This document shows positions 9,801 to 18,517 of a DNA stretch of 64,000 bases, one piece after another. A model generated the notes under the pieces. The model did no database searches, was not told the origin of the DNA, and saw only the letters and a program-made list of their open reading frames with translations. The stretch lies in NCBI RefSeq assembly GCF_000293885.2, contig NZ_CP010945.1:4608001-4672000 (forward strand), in the 5' to 3' direction. How positions within the stretch are numbered: the stretch's first letter is position 1; each line of letters begins with the position of its first letter. The position numbers and the translations under genes were made by a program. The stretch comes from Pseudomonas fluorescens NCIMB 11764 (GTDB lineage Bacteria; Pseudomonadota; Gammaproteobacteria; Pseudomonadales; Pseudomonadaceae).

Positions 9801-9872
9801 CCGTTCCTCGGCGATGGCAACACCCAGACCCCGGAATCCAAGTCATTCCTGGTCAACGTGGAGAAAGTCTGA
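6807..9872 (+). CDS. fdnG: Formate dehydrogenase-N alpha subunit, selenoprotein
   Basis: This is the catalytic subunit of the respiratory, periplasm-facing formate dehydrogenase, which oxidises formate to CO2 using a bis-MGD molybdenum or tungsten cofactor. The gene is a single 1021-residue frame read through an in-frame TGA at 7395-7397, placing selenocysteine at residue 197 in the context QARV-U-HGPTV, matching Sec196 of E. coli FdnG. The N-terminus has a Tat signal (NRRQFFK, then a hydrophobic stretch and an AFA cleavage site). A 4Fe-4S site follows (CPYCSVGCG at 51-59 and a Cys in GTLCPKG). A SECIS hairpin lies right after the TGA. The start ATG has AGGAG about 9 nt upstream. The stop abuts fdnH, and selA, selB and selC downstream provide the decoding machinery. 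Confidence 0.96.
7395..7436 (+). promoter_or_regulatory. Bacterial SECIS element for UGA recoding
   Basis: Directly after the TGA the sequence can fold with an upper stem-loop GGCA-AGTCT-TGCC. The GU-containing apical loop matches that of E. coli fdnG and fdhF, where SelB binds. The spacing of about 14-16 nt from the UGA to the upper stem is what bacterial SelB needs. The fold is by eye; the role follows from the family. Confidence 0.88.
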
Positions 9873-10808
9873 ATGGCCAGCCAAGACATCATTGCCCGCT
9901 CGGCCACCACGACGGTTTCGCCGTCAGTGCGCAATCAGGAGGAAGTGGCCAAGCTGATCGACACCACCAAGTGCATCGGCTGCAAGGCCTGCCAGGTCGC
10001 CTGTTCGGAATGGAACGAGCTGCGCGACGACGTCGGTCACAACCTCGGCACCTACGACAATCCCCAGGACCTTAGCGCGGAAACCTGGACCCTGATGCGT
10101 TTCACCGAGCACGAAACCGACGCCGGCAACCTCGAATGGCTGATCCGCAAGGACGGCTGCATGCATTGCGCCGAGCCGGGCTGCCTGGCGGCGTGCCCGA
10201 GTCCGGGGGCGATTATCAAGCACGCCAACGGTATCGTCGATTTCGATCAGGACCACTGCATCGGCTGCGGTTATTGCATCACCGGCTGCCCGTTCAACAT
10301 CCCGCGGATCTCGCAAAAGGATCACAAGGCCTACAAGTGCACGTTGTGCTCGGACCGGGTCGCTGTAGGCCTGGAACCGGCCTGCGTGAAAACCTGTCCG
10401 ACCGGGGCGATTGTGTTCGGCACCAAGGACGACATGAAGGAACACGCCGCCGAACGCATCGTCGATCTCAAGAGCCGCGGCTTCGCCAACGCCGGGCTGT
10501 ACGATCCCGAGGGCGTGGGCGGCACGCACGTCATGTATGTGTTGCATCACGCCGACACGCCGGTGCTCTATGCCGGTCTGCCGAATAGCCCGACGATCAG
10601 TCCGCTGGTGGAATTGTGGAAAGGCGTGAGCAAACCGTTGGGCTTGCTGGCCATGGGGCTGGCGGTGTTGGCCGGGTTCTTCCACTACGTGCGCGTTGGC
10701 CCGCAGATCGTCGAGGAAGACGAACTTCCGGTCCTCAAAGACCCTGCGGTGCATGAAGTCGATCCGGCGGTGCACACCTTCGATCCGCGCGGGGAGGACA
10801 GACCATGA
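9873..10808 (+). CDS. fdnH: Formate dehydrogenase-N beta subunit (4 x 4Fe-4S)
   Basis: This 311-residue ferredoxin-like subunit carries electrons from FdnG to the membrane cytochrome. It shows four Cys clusters: [11 protein letters not shown] near residue 32, CMHCAEPGC near 95, [11 protein letters not shown] near 130, and CTLCSDR with a later CVKTCPTGA near 155-180. One hydrophobic helix near the C-terminus ([17 protein letters not shown]) anchors it to the membrane, as in E. coli FdnH. The ATG starts immediately after the fdnG stop, and its 3' end overlaps fdnI by 4 nt, consistent with translational coupling in one operon. Confidence 0.95.
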   Translation: MASQDIIARSATTTVSPSVRNQEEVAKLIDTTKCIGCKACQVACSEWNELRDDVGHNLGTYDNPQDLSAETWTLMRFTEHETDAGNLEWLIRKDGCMHCAEPGCLAACPSPGAIIKHANGIVDFDQDHCIGCGYCITGCPFNIPRISQKDHKAYKCTLCSDRVAVGLEPACVKTCPTGAIVFGTKDDMKEHAAERIVDLKSRGFANAGLYDPEGVGGTHVMYVLHHADTPVLYAGLPNSPTISPLVELWKGVSKPLGLLAMGLAVLAGFFHYVRVGPQIVEEDELPVLKDPAVHEVDPAVHTFDPRGEDRP

Positions 10809-11458
10809 TCCGCAGACAGATCCTGCGCTACACCTCGAACCAGCGCACCAATCACTGGCTGGTGGCGATCTTTTTCTTCATGGCGGCGTTGTCGGGGCTG
10901 GCGTTGTTTCATCCAGCGTTGTTCTGGCTCAGTCACCTGTTCGGCGGCGGGCCATGGACGCGCATCCTGCATCCGTTCATGGGTGTGGTGATGTTCGTGC
11001 TGTTCCTGGGGCTGGTGATTCAGTTCTTTCGGGCGAACTTCTTTATCAGCAATGACCGCTTGTGGCTGCGCCGCGTCGGGCGAGTGATCCAGAACGAGGA
11101 GGAGGGCGTGCCGCCGATCGGCAAGTACAACCCGGGGCAGAAGCTGCTGTTCTGGACCTTGCTGCTGTGCATGCTCGTGCTGCTGTTCAGCGGGCTGGTG
11201 ATCTGGCGGGCATATTTCAGCGAGTATTTCGGCATCACCTCGATTCGCTGGGCGATGTTGCTGCATGCCTTGGCGGGATTTGTATTGGTGTTGAGCATCA
11301 TCGTGCACATCTACGCCGGTATCTGGATCAAGGGCTCGGTCAGCGCCATGGTGCATGGCTGGGTCAGCCGTGCCTGGGCAAGGAAACACCATGAGCTCTG
11401 GTACCGGGAAGTCACGCGCGATGAACACCCCGAACGGCCGGTCAGCAAAAAAGGATAA
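10805..11458 (+). CDS. fdnI: Formate dehydrogenase-N gamma subunit, cytochrome b556
   Basis: This 217-residue inner-membrane di-haem cytochrome b passes electrons from FdnH to quinone. Four hydrophobic helices are visible, with candidate haem-ligand histidines in [12 protein letters not shown] (helix 1), [11 protein letters not shown] (helix 2) and [13 protein letters not shown] (helix 4). The N-terminal [16 protein letters not shown] stretch is typical of FdnI/FdoI. It overlaps the fdnH stop by 4 nt (ATGA), and fdhE follows 5 nt later. Confidence 0.93.
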   Translation: MIRRQILRYTSNQRTNHWLVAIFFFMAALSGLALFHPALFWLSHLFGGGPWTRILHPFMGVVMFVLFLGLVIQFFRANFFISNDRLWLRRVGRVIQNEEEGVPPIGKYNPGQKLLFWTLLLCMLVLLFSGLVIWRAYFSEYFGITSIRWAMLLHALAGFVLVLSIIVHIYAGIWIKGSVSAMVHGWVSRAWARKHHELWYREVTRDEHPERPVSKKG

Positions 11459-11463
11459 GCCCC

Positions 11464-12390
11464 TTGGCGACAATTCTTCAGCCTGGCGAGATTGAAGCGG
11501 CGGCGAGTTCTCCGCCGTTTCTGCACTTGCCGCCGAACAACCTGTTCGCGTTGCGAGCACAGCGACTGGAACGGTTGGCTGAGGGGCATCCTTTGGCCAA
11601 TTACCTGCTTCTGGTGGCAGGCCTGTGTGGTGTTCAGCAGCAGTTGATGGACGATCCCCCCGTCGCTACGTTGCCGGACCCCGAACGTCTGCGGGTTTGC
11701 CAGCAGCATGGCTTGCCGCCGTTTGCTGCCGACGGTCTGGTGCGCGAGGACGATTGGTTGCCTTGGCTGCATGCGCTGTTGCAGCGTTATCGGCCACCGT
11801 CGCAAATGGAAGTCGAGAGCGCGATAACCTGTTTGCGAAATGCCAGCGTCGGCCAACTCAAAGCCTGGGCAATTGCTTTGGTCAGCGGCCAGTTTGCGTT
11901 GCTGCCGGCGGAGTTGGTGCCATTTCTGGGCGCCGCGTTGCAGGCCGCCTGGAGCCATTGGTTGCTCAGCACGCCTGATCTGGCCTTGAAACCCGGCGAC
12001 AGTCTCAGCCAGTGTCCGGCCTGCGGTTCTCCGGCGATGGCCGGGGTGATTCGGCATCGCGGCAAGCACAACGGCTTGCGCTATCTGGTGTGTTCGCTGT
12101 GTGCCTGTGAATGGCATGTGGTGCGGGTCAAATGCGTGTATTGCGAGCAGAGCAAGGGTCTGGAATATGTCAGTCTTGATGATGATCGCCATGCTGCCAA
12201 TCAGGCGCCGTTGCGCGCCGAGGTTTGTCCCGGTTGTCGCAGTTACCTGAAATTGTTGTATCTGGAAAATGATGCTGAAGCTGAAGCGCTGTCGGGGGAT
12301 TTGACCAGTCTGATGCTGGACATGCGCCTTGAGCAGGAAGGGTATCAGCGGGTGGCGCCGAATCTTTTGTTTGCGCCTGGGGGGGATTGA
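11464..12390 (+). CDS. fdhE: Formate dehydrogenase accessory protein FdhE
   Basis: This 308-residue cytoplasmic assembly factor is needed for activity of the respiratory formate dehydrogenases. The C-terminal half holds four rubredoxin-like Cys pairs (CPACG, CSLCACEW, CVYCEQ, CPGCR) that bind iron in E. coli FdhE. The N-terminal part is helical and less conserved. Translation appears to start at a TTG (11464), since MATILQPGEIE fits the family start and an AAGGA site lies 8-10 nt upstream. The gene follows fdnI by 5 nt in the same operon. Confidence 0.93.
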   Translation: MATILQPGEIEAAASSPPFLHLPPNNLFALRAQRLERLAEGHPLANYLLLVAGLCGVQQQLMDDPPVATLPDPERLRVCQQHGLPPFAADGLVREDDWLPWLHALLQRYRPPSQMEVESAITCLRNASVGQLKAWAIALVSGQFALLPAELVPFLGAALQAAWSHWLLSTPDLALKPGDSLSQCPACGSPAMAGVIRHRGKHNGLRYLVCSLCACEWHVVRVKCVYCEQSKGLEYVSLDDDRHAANQAPLRAEVCPGCRSYLKLLYLENDAEAEALSGDLTSLMLDMRLEQEGYQRVAPNLLFAPGGD

Positions 12391-12531
12391 AGCTTTCTTG
12401 CAGGGGCCTCTCGGGGACATCTCCATTTCTTCGGTAACGGCCGCCGATGGTTCCGCTCTTACAGCGGGTTACTTGGAAAAGCGCCAACTAACCAAGCGTT
12501 TTTGCCCCGTTCGTTCGGAACCCGATCTCCC

Positions 12532-12617
12532 GTGGGAGCTAGCCTGCGTGCGATGATCGTTAACGATAACGCGGGCGATCTGAATCAACGCGGTGGGTTT
12601 ACACAGCTAGCTCCCAC
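12532..12617. repeat. REP-like inverted repeat, GTGGGAGCTAG family
   Basis: GTGGGAGCTAG (12532-12542) pairs with CTAGCTCCCAC (12607-12617). The loop contains the perfect 12-bp palindrome ATCGTTAACGAT at 12556-12567. It lies in the 502-nt gap between fdhE and selA. The rest of that gap shows no convincing gene or clear terminator. Confidence 0.75.
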
Positions 12618-12818
12618 AGGGGATTGTTGGCGGGCATGACACGGGTGTTTCCCACCAATGATCCTGACAAACTTCACGCCGGCTATCAGGCTGCCTCGCT
12701 TTTGCTTTTGATCTTGATCTGCCCCGTCGGAAGGCCGAGCGCAGGTTCTGCGCTCAGTCCAAAAAAAAGGTCGGCTATCAGGCCGCCATCGTACGAGCGC
12801 CAGGCATACGCAAATTCA

Positions 12819-12847
12819 TTGCGGGAGCGAGCCCGCTCGCAAAGAGT
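12819..12847. repeat. Short REP-like palindrome before selA
   Basis: The core GCGGGAGCGAGCCCGCTCGC is a short palindrome of the Pseudomonas GGGAGC...GCTCGC type. It lies about 45 nt upstream of the selA start, so it could sit in the selA leader. Confidence 0.55.
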
Positions 12848-12892
12848 CCCAGCGACTACACTCAGGCGGTCAGCCGTTTACGGGAGCCCCTG

Positions 12893-14314
12893 ATGCCCTC
12901 CAGATCCGCCAACCCGGCCTTGCGATTGCCTTCCATCGACAGTTTGCTGCGCCATCCGGCATGCCAGCCACTGTCCGAGCGCTATGGGCGCGAAGCGCTG
13001 CTGGGCAGTTTACGGCAACTGCTGGATGACCTGCGTGAACCGGTCATTTCAGGGCAACTCGACGCCATCGAAATCACCCCCGACACGTTGGCGGGCAGGG
13101 CTGGCGAACGCCTTGCCCGGCAGCATCGCAGCCATGTCCGTCGCGTATTCAATCTCACCGGCACCGTGTTGCACACCAACCTCGGTCGCGCGTTACTGCC
13201 GCAGGAAGCGATTGACGCGGTGCAGATGGCCGCCCGCTATCCGCTCAACCTGGAATTCGACCTGCACAGCGGCAAGCGCGGCGACCGCGACGACCTGATC
13301 GAAGGCCTGATCCGCGAACTGACCGGTGCCGAAGCGGTCACCGTGGTCAACAATAACGCCGCCGCCGTGCTGCTGACGCTCAACAGCCTGGGCGCGCGCA
13401 AGGAAGGGATCATTTCCCGGGGCGAACTGATCGAAATCGGCGGTGCGTTCCGCATTCCCGACATCATGGCCCGGGCCGGGGTGAAGCTGCATGAAGTCGG
13501 CACCACCAATCGCACCCACGCCAAGGATTACGAAGCCGCCATCGGCCCGCGCAGTGGATTGGTGATGCGCGTGCATGCCAGCAACTACAGCATTCAAGGC
13601 TTCACCACGAGCGTGCCAACTGCCGAATTGGCGGAGCTGGCGCACAAACACGGTTTGCCGCTGCTCGAAGACCTCGGCAGCGGCAGCCTGCTGGACTTGA
13701 CTCGCTGGGGCTTGCCCGCCGAACCGACGGTGCGCCAGGCACTGCTCGACGGTGCAGACATTGTCACCTTCAGCGGCGACAAACTGCTCGGTGGCCCGCA
13801 GGCCGGGCTGATCGTGGGTCGCAAAGACCTGATCGCGAAGATCAAGAAGAACCCCCTGAAAAGGGCGTTGCGCGTCGACAAACTGACCCTGGCCGCCCTC
13901 GAAGCCGTGCTGGGGCTTTACCGCGATCCGGATCGCCTGGCGGAACGCCTGCCGAGTTTGCGTCTACTCATCCGCCCGCAGACAGACATCTTCGCCCAGG
14001 CCGAGCGCCTGCAACCATCGCTGGCCAGGGTGTTGGGCGAGGGCTGGCGCGTCAGCGCAGTGCCATCGCTGGGCATGATCGGCAGTGGCAGCCAACCCGT
14101 GGCGCGCCTGCCGAGCGCGGCACTGTGCCTGCGACCGGAGGTCAGCAAGCGCCTGCGCGGTCGGCGGTTGCTTGAGCTGGAGGCTGCCTTCAGAAAGCTG
14201 GCCATCCCCGTGCTCGGTCGCCTCGATGATGACGCGCTGTGGCTGGATCTGCGGCAACTGGACGACGAGCCGGCATGGCTGGCGCAGCTCGATCAACTGC
14301 AGGTGACCGGGTGA
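12893..14314 (+). CDS. selA: L-seryl-tRNA(Sec) selenium transferase
   Basis: This 473-residue PLP enzyme converts seryl-tRNA(Sec) to selenocysteyl-tRNA(Sec) using selenophosphate. The family marks are [20 protein letters not shown] in the N-terminal region, the [11 protein letters not shown] segment, [13 protein letters not shown], and the Schiff-base lysine at about Lys297 in [15 protein letters not shown]. The start ATG has GGGAG about 7 nt upstream. The last codon overlaps the GTG start of selB by 4 nt, so the two are translationally coupled. Length is normal for the family. Confidence 0.96.
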   Translation: MPSRSANPALRLPSIDSLLRHPACQPLSERYGREALLGSLRQLLDDLREPVISGQLDAIEITPDTLAGRAGERLARQHRSHVRRVFNLTGTVLHTNLGRALLPQEAIDAVQMAARYPLNLEFDLHSGKRGDRDDLIEGLIRELTGAEAVTVVNNNAAAVLLTLNSLGARKEGIISRGELIEIGGAFRIPDIMARAGVKLHEVGTTNRTHAKDYEAAIGPRSGLVMRVHASNYSIQGFTTSVPTAELAELAHKHGLPLLEDLGSGSLLDLTRWGLPAEPTVRQALLDGADIVTFSGDKLLGGPQAGLIVGRKDLIAKIKKNPLKRALRVDKLTLAALEAVLGLYRDPDRLAERLPSLRLLIRPQTDIFAQAERLQPSLARVLGEGWRVSAVPSLGMIGSGSQPVARLPSAALCLRPEVSKRLRGRRLLELEAAFRKLAIPVLGRLDDDALWLDLRQLDDEPAWLAQLDQLQVTG

Positions 14315-16218
14315 TCGTCGGCACCGCAGGGCACATCGATCACGGCAAGACGTCCTTGCTGCAGGCCTTGACCGGTCAGGCGGGCGACCGTCGCCGGGAA
14401 GAGCGTGACCGAGGCATGACCATCGACCTCGGTTATCTGTATTCGGCGCTCGAACCCGGCGCGGCCCTGACCGGTTTTATCGACGTGCCCGGTCATGAAC
14501 GCTTCACCCACAACATGCTGGCTGGAGCGCAAGGCATTGATCTGGCGCTGCTGGTGGTGGCCGCTGATGACGGCGTCATGCCCCAGACCCGGGAACACCT
14601 GGCCATCGTCGAACTGTTGGGCATTCCCCGGGCGCTGATTGCGATCACCAAATGCGACCGGGTCGATACTTTTAGAGTGCAGGCCGTGCGCGAACAGATC
14701 GCCGCTTTGCTCGCGCCCGGTCCTTATGCCGGCGCGCCACAGATTGCGCTGTCGAACACGACCGGCGAGGGTATCGAAACGCTGCGCCAGGCCTTGCTGG
14801 ATGAGCAAAAAGAAGTGCTCCAGCGCCATACCCTCGGCGGATTTCGCCTGGCAATTGATCGGGCTTTCAGCGTCGCTGGTGCGGGAATTGTGGTGACCGG
14901 CACGGCGTTGTCCGGGCAGGTGGCGGTCGGCGACACACTATCGCTCGGTCCACAGGGCAAACCGGTGCGGGTGCGTGGCCTGCATGCGCAGAATCAGGCA
15001 GCCGACAGCGCCACGGCGGGCCAGCGAGTGGCGTTGAACCTGAGTGCCGAGCGCCTGTCACTGGAGCAGATTCACCGAGGGCACTGGCTGCTGGCCGAGT
15101 GGCTGTATGCGCCGACCCAGCGGCTGGACATCGACCTGCATCTGTTGATCAGCGAAGCCAGGACGTTCGAACATTTTCAGCCTGTGCACGTGCACCTCGG
15201 GACTCAGGACGTAACGGGGCGAGTGGCGTTACTGGAGGGTTCCAGCCTGGCGCCGGGTGAGCGCATGTTCGCGCAACTCCTGCTCAATGCCCCCGTGCAG
15301 GCGGTGCACGACGACCCTTTGATCCTGCGTGACCAAAGCGCTCAGCGCACCCTCGGCGGTGGCCGGGTGCTGGACCCGTTCGCGCCATCGCGACAGCGCC
15401 GAAGCCCAGAGCGACTGGCGCAATTGCAGGCGCTGGCCTCGACGACACATCTGGAAGAGGTCTTGCCGGCGTTGCTGGCCAACAGCGACACCGGGCTAGA
15501 CCCGCAGCGTCTGGAACGTCAGTTCAACCGCCCGCGCAGCACCTGGCATTTACCCGAGGATGTCCGCCTGATCGATACGCGCCAGGGACAACTGTTGTTC
15601 AGCTCACTGCGCTGGGAAACGCAAAAAGCACTGCTGCTGGAACATCTGGCGCGCTTTCATCAACTGGAACCGGATCAAATGGGCCCGGACCGGGATCGCC
15701 TGCGCCGGTTCGCCGGCACGGCGCTGGACCGTGCGACGTTCGTCAGCCTGATCGACGAACTGCTGGCCGCTGGCACTCTCGCTGCCAGCGGACCGTGGCT
15801 GCACTTGGCCGGTCATCAAGTACGCTTGAGCGCGGAGGACGAAGCCCTGTGGCAACACTTGCAACCGTTGTTCGAACAGGCCGGATTCGATCCCCCGTGG
15901 GTGCGTGACCTGGGTTTCGATGAGGTGACGGTGCGCTTGCTGCTGCGCAAGATGGCGCGCCTGAGCCTGGTGCATCAAGTGGTCCGCGACCTGTTTTATA
16001 CAGACGCAATGCTGCGTCGTATGGCGGCTATGCTCTTGCAACTGGCGGCGCAAAACGAGGTGATTCAAGTCACGGCGTTTCGCGATGCGGTGGGCCTGGG
16101 GCGCAAGCGCAGTATCCAGATTCTCGAATACTTCGACCGGCTGGGCCTGACCCGACGCTTTGGCGACAAACGTCATATCCGCCTCGACAATGCCCTGGCG
16201 CAACGGGCAGAAAACTGA
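14311..16218 (+). CDS. selB: Selenocysteine-specific elongation factor SelB
   Basis: This 635-residue GTPase delivers Sec-tRNA to the ribosome at UGA codons followed by a SECIS. The N-terminal GTPase has G1 [13 protein letters not shown] (residues 4-16), the switch-region [17 protein letters not shown] and TKCD. EF-Tu-like beta domains follow, and the C-terminal third consists of winged-helix repeats that bind the SECIS hairpin (end motif [11 protein letters not shown]). I chose the GTG at 14311, overlapping the selA stop, because the protein then begins directly at the GTPase domain; upstream in-frame ATGs would add unrelated sequence. tRNA-Sec begins 7 nt after the stop. Confidence 0.95.
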   Translation: MIVGTAGHIDHGKTSLLQALTGQAGDRRREERDRGMTIDLGYLYSALEPGAALTGFIDVPGHERFTHNMLAGAQGIDLALLVVAADDGVMPQTREHLAIVELLGIPRALIAITKCDRVDTFRVQAVREQIAALLAPGPYAGAPQIALSNTTGEGIETLRQALLDEQKEVLQRHTLGGFRLAIDRAFSVAGAGIVVTGTALSGQVAVGDTLSLGPQGKPVRVRGLHAQNQAADSATAGQRVALNLSAERLSLEQIHRGHWLLAEWLYAPTQRLDIDLHLLISEARTFEHFQPVHVHLGTQDVTGRVALLEGSSLAPGERMFAQLLLNAPVQAVHDDPLILRDQSAQRTLGGGRVLDPFAPSRQRRSPERLAQLQALASTTHLEEVLPALLANSDTGLDPQRLERQFNRPRSTWHLPEDVRLIDTRQGQLLFSSLRWETQKALLLEHLARFHQLEPDQMGPDRDRLRRFAGTALDRATFVSLIDELLAAGTLAASGPWLHLAGHQVRLSAEDEALWQHLQPLFEQAGFDPPWVRDLGFDEVTVRLLLRKMARLSLVHQVVRDLFYTDAMLRRMAAMLLQLAAQNEVIQVTAFRDAVGLGRKRSIQILEYFDRLGLTRRFGDKRHIRLDNALAQRAEN

Positions 16219-16224
16219 CTTCAA

Positions 16225-16320
16225 GGAAGGCAATCGCGCCCGGTGGCGCGGCCGGGCTTCAAACCCGGTTGGGGACGGCATCCGTTCCCGGGCAGGTTCG
16301 ACTCCGGCTGCCTTCCGCCA
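16225..16320 (+). tRNA. selC: tRNA-Sec (anticodon TCA)
   Basis: The 96-nt sequence starts GGAAGGCA and ends TGCCTTCCGCCA, giving the 8-bp acceptor stem of tRNA-Sec with an encoded CCA. The anticodon loop is CTTCAAA with TCA at 16259-16261, flanked by a CCGGG/CCCGG stem. A long variable arm (GGGGACGGCATCCGTTCCC) and GGTTCGACTCC T-loop follow. Length and arms match E. coli selC closely. It lies 7 nt after selB and completes the module. Confidence 0.97.
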
Positions 16321-16328
16321 ATTTCCCT

Positions 16329-17651
16329 TCACAGATGCCCGAAGTTCAGCGGGTACTGGATGACCACGTACACCCGGTCGATGTCATCGCCTGCCTGGGC
16401 GGTGTTGGCTCGATGGGACACATGGGACAATTGCAGGGACAATCCTTTGGCCGTGCCGGACTGCACGACGTAGCGCAGGTCTATGTCGCGCTCCCAATGC
16501 CGGCCGCCATCGCCTTGTTGCGGCATGTAGTCACCGACGGACTCATCAAAAGGGTTGTAGGCGCCGCCCTTGGGCGCATGGGTGCCGTCGATCTGGCTGC
16601 CCATGACGTAACGCGTCATGAAATTCAGGCCGGGAATCCCTAAGGTGCCCAAATCGAGGTCGTAACGTGCCTGCCATGAGCGTTCATTGGCGCCGTTGAA
16701 GTCGGCGTACTTGATCGAGTTGGCCAGGTAGATCGAATCGCCGCCGACAAAATCGAATGGCGTGTCGCCCGTTATTTTTTGATACGCCAGCGTGAAGGCA
16801 TGTGCAGCGACGGTGTACTTGCCCGAGAGACTGAACGCGGTGTTATCGATGTCGCCGGCCAGCGCTTTGCCGGTGTCCTGCGTATGGTAGAGATTGGCGT
16901 CGAGGAATACCCCGGGCTGCTTCAGGTGCAGGTTGGCGTAATACTGACGCCAGGTGTCGCTGAGTTCGGAGGCGTAGAGCGCACCGCCGACGGGGCGTTG
17001 GGTGAACAGGTCGGTGCCGAGAAATGTAATGCCGCCAGCCTCTGTGTTGGCGCCATAGCCATAGAAGTCGCCTTTGCCCGACGAACTGTCCTGGTTCTTG
17101 AACGCCGTGAAATGACCGGCCACCAGATTCAGGTCGTCGACTTCGCGGCTGTTCAGCAGCAAGCCTGTGGCGTACTCCGGTTGCAGGCGTTTGTCCGCGG
17201 TGTCGAATACCGGGGTTTCGACCATCATTTCACCGAAGGCCAAGGTGGTTCGGGAGGCTCTGATTTTCAGCGCGCCACCGCCACTGGAGTAGTTGCCTTC
17301 GCTACGACCGTCATCATTTACGGGCAGCAATCCAGTCCCGGAATGCCCCTTGCCGCCATCCAGTTTCAATCCCAAAAAGGCATGAGCATCCAGGCCAAAC
17401 CCAAGCGTACCGGGTGTGAAACCGGATTCAAAAGCGCCGATAAAGCCTTGAGCCCATTCCGCTTTATAGCTTTTGCCTGTCGGCGAAGGGGATCGGTAAT
17501 CGCTATTGAGGTAAAAGTTGCGGCTGAGCACGTCAAGCGTCGCGCCGTCCAGAAACCCTTGTGCGGGTTCATCAGCCAGGGCTGTTCCGGCGAACAGCAT
17601 CGATAACCAGAAGGGCAACCCGGCGCGAAGATCTTGCTTGCGAAACTTCAT
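16329..17651 (-). CDS. OprD-family outer-membrane porin
   Basis: This 440-residue outer-membrane beta-barrel belongs to the OprD family, which gives substrate-specific diffusion of amino acids, peptides or organic acids in Pseudomonas. It has a signal peptide (basic start, then LPFWLSMLFAGTALA). Family landmarks are FYLNSDYR near the mature N-terminus, EWAQGFIGAFESGFTPGTLGFGLDAHAFLGLKLD split into its usual strands, SWQARYDLDLG, PGLNFMTRYV and the C-terminal Leu-rich strand ending GHL. I chose the ATG at 17651; a TTG two codons upstream is possible, and neither has a clear ribosome site. The gene end lies 9 nt beyond tRNA-Sec on the opposite strand. The substrate is unknown. Confidence 0.88.
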   Translation of the reverse strand: MKFRKQDLRAGLPFWLSMLFAGTALADEPAQGFLDGATLDVLSRNFYLNSDYRSPSPTGKSYKAEWAQGFIGAFESGFTPGTLGFGLDAHAFLGLKLDGGKGHSGTGLLPVNDDGRSEGNYSSGGGALKIRASRTTLAFGEMMVETPVFDTADKRLQPEYATGLLLNSREVDDLNLVAGHFTAFKNQDSSSGKGDFYGYGANTEAGGITFLGTDLFTQRPVGGALYASELSDTWRQYYANLHLKQPGVFLDANLYHTQDTGKALAGDIDNTAFSLSGKYTVAAHAFTLAYQKITGDTPFDFVGGDSIYLANSIKYADFNGANERSWQARYDLDLGTLGIPGLNFMTRYVMGSQIDGTHAPKGGAYNPFDESVGDYMPQQGDGGRHWERDIDLRYVVQSGTAKGLSLQLSHVSHRANTAQAGDDIDRVYVVIQYPLNFGHL

Positions 17652-17716
17652 CGTCAATGACCACGCACCAGCGACTGCGGAATGTCCACAGTCGCTTGCT
17701 ATTAAAAGGAAACCGC

Positions 17717-18370
17717 TTAGTGGCCTTCCGAGGCCCCGAACATGGTCTTGGCGTAAATCAGCCCCAGACCGTAGGAACCACCGTTGGCAATCGAGGTTTT
17801 CACGGTTTCGTCATAGGTCTCGGTACGTGCCCAGTCGCGCTGCAGTTCAAGCAGGTATTGCAGCGAGGTCATCGGCCGCGCGCCGATCTGGATCATGCGC
17901 TGCATGGCCATTTCATGAGCTTCGGTGCTGACGTCGCCACAGGCATCGGCAATCACATAAACCTCGAAACCCTGGTCGATGGCCGACAGCGCCGGGCCGA
18001 CGATGCACACGGAGGTCCACAGGCCGGCGAGGACGATTTTCTGTTTACCGATTTTGTTGACTTCGACGGCGATGCGTTCGTCTTCCCAGGTGTTCATGCT
18101 GGTACGGTCGATGACGTTGTGTTCCGGGAATACCGATTTGATTTCGTCGAAGATCGGGCCTGAGAAGCTCTTCTCGGCAACCGTGGTGAGGATGGTCGAG
18201 ACCTTGAAGCCACGTGCAGCCTTGGCCACCAGCGCGGCGTTGTTGCGCAGGGTCACGGCGTCGATCGACTTGGTCGCAAAGGACATCTGCGACTGGTGGT
18301 CGATCATGATCAGTGTGTGGTCGGTCGGGGTCAGCAGGGTTTTGCCGGGAACTGCTTTTGCGATAGCCAT
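17717..18370 (-). CDS. Isochorismatase-like cysteine hydrolase (YcaC-related)
   Basis: This 217-residue protein belongs to the isochorismatase-like superfamily (nicotinamidase, YcaC). Visible features are an early Asp in LIMIDHQSQM, a Lys-bearing middle region, and the catalytic Cys in LAGLWTSVCIVGPALSA, with a later DACGDVSTEAHEMA segment as in YcaC. An amide- or ester-hydrolysing role is inferred; the substrate is unknown, as for E. coli YcaC. I chose the ATG at 18370 because an AAGGA-type site precedes it; the upstream ATG at 18403 would add 11 residues. The porin gene follows 65 nt downstream on the same strand. Confidence 0.82.
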   Translation of the reverse strand: MAIAKAVPGKTLLTPTDHTLIMIDHQSQMSFATKSIDAVTLRNNAALVAKAARGFKVSTILTTVAEKSFSGPIFDEIKSVFPEHNVIDRTSMNTWEDERIAVEVNKIGKQKIVLAGLWTSVCIVGPALSAIDQGFEVYVIADACGDVSTEAHEMAMQRMIQIGARPMTSLQYLLELQRDWARTETYDETVKTSIANGGSYGLGLIYAKTMFGASEGH

Positions 18371-18517
18371 GGCGAGGTCCTTACGGGTGAGTGAGGAGGC
18401 CATGGTTGCGTAAATTCATTCGGGGATATTGAACCGGTGTGCTGTGTTTTGACTTTCTTGCGGGGCGGGATCACCGCGCCGCCCCGCGCAATAAAAGCTA
18501 TCGCACGGGACAGTCCA

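Noticed and set aside
12624..12893. Possible 89-residue protein before selA
   Set aside because: Spans REP-like sequence, has no recognised features and ends on the selA start codon by chance.
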